Source of the DNA: Mesostigma viride
Lineage: Eukaryota > Streptophyta > Mesostigmatophyceae > Mesostigmatales > Mesostigmataceae
Assembly: GCA_009746045.1 (NCBI GenBank)
Contig: RPFO01000764.1
Span: 192,501 to 256,500, forward strand
Direction: 5' to 3'
Length of the DNA stretch: 64,000 nt
In this document: piece by piece, positions 57,083 through 64,000 of the stretch
Layout of the letters: the number at the start of each line of letters is the position of its first letter
Numbering within the stretch: the first letter of the stretch is position 1
Made by a program: the position numbers and the translations under genes
The notes under the pieces: generated by a model
Database searches by the model: none
Seen by the model: only the letters and a program-made list of their open reading frames with translations
Told to the model about the DNA's origin: nothing

Positions 57083-59168
57083 CTAATAGCCCTGCTGCAC
57101 CGCAAAATCAGCCCGCGTACGGCGGAGCATGATGTCAGCCATGGCCCGAGTCAGCGCCACCGACAAGCGCTGACGCCAATATGACGTCCAGGTCCGCGCC
57201 GACCATGGGGCCCGCTGGCCCTCCAGGTCCAGCCGGTCCTCCCGGAGCCGGCAACACTCCTTGAAGAAGGCGGAGGTCAGGGGCCCCATGGCCCCAAACT
57301 CCTCCAGGACAAAGGGCACCACACGATGGTGCCCGACGTCGCCGTAGGCCAGGAGCTTGGCCCGCTCCGCCCGGTCCGCCGTGTAACCTGCCGTGAGGGA
57401 GGCCCCAGCCACGTGGCTAAGAGCCAAGGGCCGCGCCACCGAAACGTCGATAAGCAGATGCCGGCCACCCCCCTCAAAGTCCAGCACCACGATGTCAGGC
57501 CGGTGGTTGGGGGAATAGAAGGCAGCGCCATCCGCATCCTCGGACCGGATGTTCGCGTGGGGGAAAACCGACCGAATCATGGCGAGCACCACCGTCAGGA
57601 GGACAGTGTGCAAATACAAATACCAATTCTGATTCTGTTGGCCCCCCATGCAGGCAAGGTAGTGAGTCCCCGTGGGATCCAGCGGCTGCCCACAGCTACC
57701 ACAAGGCCGCCCGGCCGGAACAAGAGGCTGCGGGGCAAATAGCTGGTGCCGGAGCGCCACCGAGTAGTGGCTGGGAGCCAAGGCGAATGGGGGGGCCATG
57801 GGAAGAGCACGAAGGTACGCCGAGCCCACACTCCGCAAGGAAAGCGAGAACAGCCACGCACGTCCCTGGGCGTTGAGGTCCGCGAAAAGAGCAATCCAAT
57901 CAGCCGTGTGCAGAATACCCGCGTAGGTTTTCTGGTGTTTATCGATGACGCGAGCAGGGAATGCGGCGGGAGATTGAACGGAGGCGACCGAGGGAGTGCC
58001 GCGAGGGAGGTGGCGCTGTACCGCCTGAGCGGCACGGACGGGAGAACAGGCCTGCTGGATCTCAGCATAGGCCTCCTGGATGGCGGTGACGAAGGGCAAA
58101 GGGCTGCTGGGGTCCAGGAGGTCAGGCGCTGCCGTTGCCAAAAGGGGCAGGAGCCGGCAGCTTTCCGCCCACGACTGAGCGACGGAGCCCAAAAAGGCTG
58201 CTGGGGCCAGCCGGGCGGCACGAGTCAGACCGCAGCCACCCATCCGTGCAGGCAGGGAGGCAATGCGAATAGCATGTGGCGGGAGGTCGGGGCCCGGGAC
58301 CAGCTGCGCCAAGGCCGACTGGATGCGTTCGTCGTGGCCCTCGGCGGCCAGCCGGACCTGAGACGGAAGAGCGCCCCGGAGCCAGTGAACGACGCGAGGG
58401 TGAGCGCAAAACCACAGAAGCAGACCCTTGGTCTGCGAATCATGAAGGCGCGCAATCAAGGGCAGTATACCTCAGTGCGTGCCTCGAGGGCGGCCCGCAG
58501 AGCATCGATGACAAACGCGGGGTCGCCAACCGGAACGCCGAGGACATCCAACCCATGGAGGCGCTCGTCCCGGCCCAAGAGCTGGGGCGGAAAGCCGGAG
58601 CAATCACCTTGGGGCGAGTACACCGCGCACTTGGCAAGGGTCAACTGGAGGTTGATGTCGGCCACCGCGGTCTGCAGTGCCAGCAGAGCCGCGGTGGTGT
58701 CCGGCACAGGGCCCAGAAGGTAGATATCATCCAAGTAGGCCTGAATAGCGACCGCCGGGTGGGCAGCATGGACCGCTTGGAGGCAACCCTGGAGGGGGGC
58801 GGCAAAGTACAGGGGTCCCAGGGGGTCCCCTTGCTGGGTGCCCGACCGCGACAGCAGGCCGCCGCGAGTGCCGTCCTCCATGATGTGAACCAGTTGGCCG
58901 GGCTGGCCGTAGCACACGGCTGTCCAAGCGTACAAGTCCTCGAAGGACTCCATGACGGCCGCAAACATGCTGGCGCGGGACAGACTGTTGAACGCGTTGT
59001 GGCAGTCGACCTTGACGACAGCGTGGGTGGGGTGGGCCTCGAGGTAGGCCTGCACCGAATGGATGAGGATATCCGCCCCGCCTGGAGTCGTCACCCCCAG
59101 CTGGGCCGCCACCGAGGTCTCACCCGCTGCGAGGGGCGGGCAGAAAAAGGCACGGAGCTCGGGCGCCT
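57083..59168 (-). pseudogene. Diverged, 5'-truncated non-LTR copy (RT and endonuclease)
   Basis: On the minus strand the homology starts within the RT at APELRAFFCP (about 59168). It includes KVDCHNAFNSLSRASMF, SGTQQGDPLGP and AYLDD, and is interrupted by a frameshift near 58456 (EVYCP stop). It resumes with SQTKGLLLWFCAHPRVVHWLRG to the endonuclease block (CGSC-GTHYLAC, RPDIVVLDFEG, LIDVSVARP) and stops at 57083. It is a relative, not a copy, of the element at 25216-31546. It is joined at its 5' end to a TA stretch. Confidence 0.85.
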
Positions 59169-59214
59169 ATATATATACCGCGGGATCGAGCGCACTAGTG
59201 CCATTTTGGCCCCT

Positions 59215-60260
59215 TAATTAATTAATTAATAAGCACGTGACTGCGTCACGTGGGTGCCAATACAGAGTACGTAAAGGAACCTTCAACCCTATATACACAG
59301 CGAGAAGGAGGGAGGGCGCCCTATAGCTTCTCTCACTGCCGCAGGGGGGCAGGCCACAGAGCGCTCTCTCCACGGCATGGTGCCGGGGCGCAACACTGTG
59401 GGTGCAATACAACCAGTGCAATACCGCATAGGTAGGCTGACGCATAGCTTATGCTACAAATGTGAGGTGGGCTCAAGACGTCGGCTAATTAAGGCGCAAG
59501 CTGATGGCCACAAGGTGCCAGAGCTAATTGAAGGTACTATAACGCTGTGCGCTAATATCGTTTCAAGTGCTGTAATGCCTCTAAGCTATCCCATAATCGA
59601 TTGCCCCCATCTAGACAACTAGCTGGAGTGCTCTATCCCGGGGAAGCCCGGGGGGGCTTCCACAGTTTCTTGTTGACATAGAGGTCCCCGCCCCGCCAGT
59701 ACACTTGGGGCTTCTCGGGGTTGGTCTTGTGGCGGATGTAGTCGGGCCACTGATCGCGGCGTTGCTGCTGCTGGGCTGGCGTCAGGTCGTCGTCAAGCGA
59801 CCAGGAGGTGTTCACCAGCTTCTTGCGGCGAGAGAGGAACCGAACTCGAGCTGTGATGTCGCTGAAGGTGAGGACCACTGGACGGGGCCCAGCCTTGGCC
59901 CGTGGATGGGGCAGGCGGTAGGCGCCCTGCAGTATCGCACCTCAGTGGCAGCTGCATGCACGCCAAGAGCTGTTTCTGCAGCTCGTCGAGAAGAGAGTCT
60001 GGGGTCTCCTCCGGCGGCATGTCGAAGCGCCTGAGGAAGACCCGGCAGCGGCGACGGTCGCGGTCAGCGGCCTCGCGGCGCGTGTCTTCCAGCTCCTGGA
60101 GCTTGCTTGGTGGTGATGGCGGTCGTGGTAGAGGATGCCTGGCTCTTGAGCAGGTCCGCCCAGGAGGCGCGAGTCGAGGGGTCATCGAGCGTAGCCCTAC
60201 CAGCAGGTTGGGCGGCGATGGTGGCCGTTCGCTCGGCGATCTCGGGGCCCCTTGCGGCAT
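59215..60260 (-). mobile_element. Inverted copy of the L1-like 3' end
   Basis: 59215-59914 corresponds to the left end of the window (1-692) in reverse, including the TTAA tail and 3' UTR. The copy extends further upstream into the ORF1p-like coding part. Confidence 0.75.
59633..60260 (-). pseudogene. L1 ORF1p-like protein, frameshifted
   Basis: The upstream frame carries a Pro-rich N-terminus, a short coiled segment (KLQELEDTRREAADRDRRR) and an RRM-like part (RVFLRRFDMPPEETPDSLLDELQKQLLACMQLPL). A one-base shift near 59920 moves the rest (AYRLPHPRAKAG, VVLTFSDITARVRFLSRRKK and the C-terminal domain) to another frame, ending at 59633. The order coiled coil, RRM-like, C-terminal domain supports the ORF1p call. 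Confidence 0.6.
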
Positions 60261-60395
60261 GTTGGCATGTGTTATATTGCATGGTCTCTTGTTTTATCAC
60301 CTGGGTATGGTGCATTATGCCCGTTTGGGCATCCCTTGTTGTTTCATGCCAATTGGAATAAAGTTTTGTGTTGTTATGCTACCATTTATACCCCT

Positions 60396-60429
60396 GCCAG
60401 TTGGCACCGTTATAACGGTGCCAACTGGC
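60396..60429. other. Perfect 34-bp palindrome
   Basis: The arms GCCAGTTGGCACCGTTA and TAACGGTGCCAACTGGC are exactly complementary with no spacer. No gene is nearby; the role is unknown. Confidence 0.7.
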
Positions 60430-61340
60430 TTTGGCCATTTTGTAGCTAGCGTTCACAGTTTTGTGACATTTCATGTTGTGAATGCATTGATGGCATGTCT
60501 ATGATTATAATAACCTGCCTTTAAAAGGCCAGGGCCAACTGATTTGTGTAAATGGTCGATAATGCATTATATGTGTCTCGAACCCCATGTGCGCTGTACC
60601 CCCCTGAGGGGGGTGCTATTTATAGCAGGTGTAGGGCATTGATATGTGACCAACCAAATTTCCCAAACATTATTTGATATAAAAGCATGCTTGGTTCTCA
60701 GGGTGGGCCAGAAAATGTCATTAGGCTAGTTCCTCTCAGGCGCACAAAGATACCCAAACTCAGTCCGTTCTGGCGGTTCCTGTTGACACCATATTGAAGG
60801 GTTAATCTAAATATTTTTTGCCGAAAGGGGTTCACCGTTGGATTAATTTAGTGGACTAAATATGCAACATTTATAAATCAAATGCGCAAATACGGCCAAA
60901 TATCATTTATATTTGTCCGACCTGTGCAAGCCACCAAGGCTTTGCGCCCCAAAGTCTTGCGCCTGAACCTAAGTCAGGTCACCTAAGACTGTCACTCTAG
61001 AAATTCAGGCCTTTCCGGCGCGGCGCTCCACACCGGCCCAAGGAACAAAGCCTGCGGCCTACTGAATCGGAACCAACCAAACGGTCGGTAACGGTTCCGA
61101 TTACGGCAACCGCGTAACTTCTTGAGTGCACGGACGTAAATGATGCACGGACGTGACATACACGCGCCGTGTCTTGGCCCTCGGCCGTTTCCAAATCTCT
61201 GCTCAGCATGTGCGGCGTGGGCAACAACAACAACAACAAGATACACCCGCGCGCGAATTCGAACAACATTGCAACAACCGTTGCGATTATCATGTTATTG
61301 CCCCAAGAACCCTGACGTACGCGTTGCCGAAGTGGCATGA
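60430..61340. other. Non-coding sequence with a dispersed repeat at 60795-60930
   Basis: The part at 60795-60930 matches 8838-8945 (TTAATCTAAATA, CACCGTTGGATTAAT, AAATCAAATGCGCAAATACG). Nothing else in the stretch is recognisable; AT-rich and T-rich strings dominate before 60780. Confidence 0.5.
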
Positions 61341-61441
61341 ATCCTAGTCCTATATCGAGCCCAGCCTGTGGAATTGAGCTTCGAGTATCGAACTCAGCGC
61401 GAAATTGACCCCTCGGAAACAATTGAGCACCGCTTTCTCTA

Positions 61442-63019
61442 CTGCCAAGCCGTGTTGGTCTGTACGGCAGTACGGGGTACTCGGTAAAACCCTTGCGTAC
61501 TGTAAAAATACAGGTATTTTTGCGAGGGGTAAAAAATACGCGAAAAAATACGCAGTACGGCATACGGGGTATTTTTGAAATTGTGGTAAAAAAGTACGGG
61601 GTATTATTGAGGCCAAGGCTTAAAGTACGGGGTATTCTAAGGATGTGTGGCCCTGCAGCCAACAAATGTTACTATGTACTATGCTCTCTGCTATTCATTA
61701 ATGAGCATAATGGCAGTGACTTGCCACCTGCCACACTTAGATCGACATTGCAATACATCCTTCAAGTACATTTGTATATTGTGGACATGCAAACTGTTGA
61801 CCATCTAACACCGGTCTCTTTTATTACAATCCGTCATTGACAACATAATACATTATTGAATGGTATAATGCACCCAGAGCTCTGGCAGCCTCGATGCAGA
61901 GGATGTCATAGCACTATAGATGGCAGCTTCGCTGCACAATGACAACAAGTGCATGCCACGAATCCCTAAAAAATAAAATCATTGGCAATGAACCCAGAAT
62001 TGACCTTCACTGCTGCGGCAGGTCCATACTTTGCCACTGCCGCGATCATGTGCTTGTACGAGGCGCTGGCGGCGACGTGAAACGGAATGCCATTCTCGTA
62101 AAAGAAAGAGGCCTGGGCAAGGCGGACTTCCTGGAGCTGCGCATTGGAAAAGCACTGTGGAATCGTCTTCTGCACTGCCTTGCCAGATCGAGCCACAAGG
62201 GCCAGCACCCGGGGCAGCGGCAGGCAGAAGGGCCTTGGCAACGCGGGCACCGAGCAATGCCTTTTGCTCCTTCTTTTCCAACCGGGCTGCCTCAGCCGCC
62301 TGAAGCCTCCCGATCAGGCCTTCTACATTCCTAGACTGCTGGCAAAATGTGGCTCCCTTGTTGGGGATGTGGCCGAGATGGCCGACAGCGCGATCCTTGC
62401 TAAAGTTGCCAGGCCTGCCGAACTTGTAATCGCACAGCTAATTGTACGCCTGGCCACCTCTGGCCGACTACCACGTCTTCCCCACTCACGGTCTTTTCCA
62501 CCTCGTCAATCAGGTGGAGGTATTGATACTCCTCTCCCCTTTTGACGACTGGAACTCTAGGCATGGTCGCCTCTTTTAGGATTGCCTAGCGCACAATACA
62601 TGAACCGGCGCACCCGGCACCCTCTATTTGCTTCAATTGCGTCTTCACTCTTCTGCGTCTTTCTGGAAGTGCACCCGTCCCTAAACCTTGTGATTCTGCC
62701 ATGCATATGCTGTCTGTCCCCTTACAGCTTTTCTCCCGCGCAATAAAAAATCCTGTCAAAAAATGTAGAAAGCGGCACACCGTCACGCGTGTACTAGCAA
62801 GTAGCTATATGCACTCGCTGCAATTTCAGCAATTTCAGTACCACTGACAGGTCTGGGCCTCTCCCCACCGCGTGACACGTCCGCGACCTCCAAAATCGGC
62901 TAAGTCCAAAGTGAAAAACAGTGAAAATCGTACGGCGTACGCGGTCGAAAGCGTCAGTACCGTGGAATACGGCGTATTTTCATACCCGAGGTGCCGTACG
63001 AACCAACACGGCTGCCAAG
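61442..63019 (-). mobile_element. Small decayed hAT element with 8-bp target duplication
   Basis: The element spans 61450-63011. Its ends CCGTGTTGGT-TGTACGGCA and the inverted counterpart form imperfect TIRs. The target duplication CTGCCAAG lies at 61442-61449 and 63012-63019. Sub-terminal TACGGGGTATT and AAAAATACGC repeats recur at the left end. It belongs to a different family from the hAT at 18142. Confidence 0.85.
61966..62564 (-). pseudogene. hAT transposase N-terminal remnant (BED finger and DUF659-like)
   Basis: The minus-strand ATG at 62564 begins a decayed BED-finger region (GEDVVVGQRWPG, then CDYKFGRPGNFSKDRAVGHLGHI and FCQQ), with a stop and frame changes. After a Lys/Ala linker, the frame at 61966-62250 reads KTIPQCFSNAQLQEVRLAQASFFYENGIPFHVAASASYKHMI, the conserved block before the catalytic core of hAT transposases. 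The catalytic and dimerisation parts are missing, so the element is non-autonomous. Confidence 0.7.
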
Positions 63020-63367
63020 TGAGCGGGGTGTGGCAATGGTTGTTTAGCGTATGGTCCGCGCGCATGGACCACGCTACCACATTCCACATTAGCGCTATCA
63101 GTGCGTTGTATCATATTCGGTATTGTGGGGACCCCAGGGGAAGAGTTGTCCAACAGTCAACTGGCCTGGGTATGGCTACGCACTAATATGCTATATGCGA
63201 TCTGGACTATCCGGAACGAGACGGTTTTCAAAGTGCGGCACGACTGCCGGGTTGGGTCAGACGGCACCCTCCTGCGTTTCCGACGCGTCCAGACGCCGTT
63301 TCGCGGCCTCGAGTTGCATCCAGACGCCGCCGACGGCGTCGACGCGGCCGCGTGGGCCTGGAGCTAG

Positions 63368-63975
63368 TGTAATGGCTGATGACGGGCGCGGCGCCCCATG
63401 TTGCGGACTATGCATCCAAGAACCGCCCATAGTTGTCTCACTTAATAGAATTGCCCAGGTTGGTCATTGCCTCATTGGTCGATACTAGGGCACAGTATGC
63501 ACGCCACCAGACACTGGCAAGGTTCCACCCTGGCCGTCGGTTTCGCCGTCGGATTCCCCCCCTGAGTTTCCGACGTCGGTTTCCCCCCCTGAGTTTCCGA
63601 CGTTTCAGACGTCTGACCCAACCTATAGGGCACGAGTACACCAAAGCAGCCGTGGTGACTGGTGAGGCGGTTTATCTCCCTTTGGAACTCAGCATGCAAT
63701 GCGTCGCGCTTGGCTCTTGGAAGCCACTATTTGCAGCAACATCCGAAAGGTGACACAAGTGCGGGATGCCGCATGTGCGGGTGACACCGAGGTACCCGCA
63801 CTTGTCCGGACGCGCCGCGTTGGGCCAGCGGAGGGCGGATTTGGCGCGAGAAGCAGGGCATACCACAAAACCGCTGTCGCGCGCAAATCGAGACTTAGCC
63901 ATTAATTCAAGGAAACACACTGCGCCCGATGCAGGCCTGACGCAATGCTCTTAACTCCAAATTGCACGGAAGGTG
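63368..63975. other. Non-coding end of the window with a 27-bp duplication
   Basis: Two 27-bp units containing CCCCCCCTGAGTTTCCGACG lie at about 63551-63577 and 63578-63604. No gene is supported. Confidence 0.5.
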
Positions 63976-64000
63976 TTACGTCCCAGCCCAGACACACCTA
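63976..64000 (+). repeat. Possible start of another LTR
   Basis: The last bases (TGTTACGTCCCAGCCCAGAC) resemble the first bases of the Gypsy LTR at 9499 and 23309 (TGTTACGCCCAGACC). The window ends too soon to confirm. Confidence 0.3.

Larger units (their letters stand above)
61341..63367 (+). pseudogene. LINE reverse transcriptase C-terminus, split by a hAT element
   Basis: 61341-61449 reads ...SETIEHRFLYCQ, and after the hAT the same frame continues from 63020 as VSGVWQWLFSVW. Together they give the zinc-binding zf-RVT region (E-T--H-f--C-----W-w) found at the C-terminus of many plant and algal LINE RTs. A further shift near 63128 leads into LAWVWLRTNMLYAIWTIRNETVF, the typical W--RN block that closes such proteins, ending at TAG 63365-63367. 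The RT core itself is absent. Confidence 0.65.

Noticed and set aside
1-59914. Positions 1-692 and 59215-59914 read as the terminal inverted repeats of one ~60-kb Maverick-like element
   Set aside because: The repeats contain LINE 3' features (coding end, UTR, simple tail) with tails facing inward, and the DNA between them is a set of independent elements with their own target duplications.

Overview
The window looks like nuclear DNA of a eukaryotic microalga, most likely a green alga. The evidence is a spliced hAT transposase, LTR and non-LTR retrotransposons, and an integrated Polinton-like virus (PLV) of the kind found in algal genomes. I cannot name the species. No ordinary host gene is recognisable: almost all of the 64 kb is mobile DNA, much of it nested.

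Left third (1-24.0 kb). Positions 1-692 are the 3' end of an L1-like element with an ORF1p-type C-terminus and a TTAA-rich tail. Next comes a Copia-class element (gag 1364-2482, pol to 7259). Its gag and pol share one frame and are separated by a single UGA, and its RT is split by a 1148-bp palindromic composite transposon at 5023-6170. After a stretch with little to report and a 41-bp minisatellite (9017-9202) comes a complete Gypsy element at 9499-23991, with matching LTRs, a 5-bp target duplication (ACTGG), a PBS and a polypurine tract. It carries an accessory viroplasmin-like ORF, gag, pol and unknown 3' ORFs, and is itself split by a hAT transposon (18142-21668, target duplication CGCAGCCA).

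Middle (25.2-31.5 kb). This is a non-LTR element with three and a half 231-bp promoter-like monomers and a polyprotein ordered PHD finger, RING finger, C2H2 region, reverse transcriptase and restriction-like endonuclease. It ends in a TA microsatellite.

Provirus (31.5-55.8 kb). A PLV is bounded by ~765-bp terminal inverted repeats. Minus-strand genes (32.3-41.9 kb) encode virion proteins: an Ig-like/LamG adhesin, the major capsid protein, a penton-like minor capsid protein, small basic proteins and a 1078-residue structural protein. Plus-strand genes (41.9-54.9 kb) encode a coiled-coil protein, packaging ATPase, AT-hook protein, tyrosine recombinase, and a primase fused to a UL9-type helicase. 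No DNA polymerase is seen. A 5527-bp block appears twice in tandem, with a short noisy junction at 46482-46757. This is probably an assembly artefact, and the real provirus would then be about 18.7 kb. Repeated hairpins in the TIRs and a GGTATA-type motif just upstream of many start codons look like the element's own replication and expression signals.

Right end (55.8-64 kb). Two 5'-truncated copies of the same non-LTR element and one diverged inverted copy meet at TA microsatellites. Then come an inverted copy of the L1-like end and a small decayed hAT (61450-63011, target duplication CTGCCAAG) inserted in the C-terminal zinc region of an older LINE reverse transcriptase.
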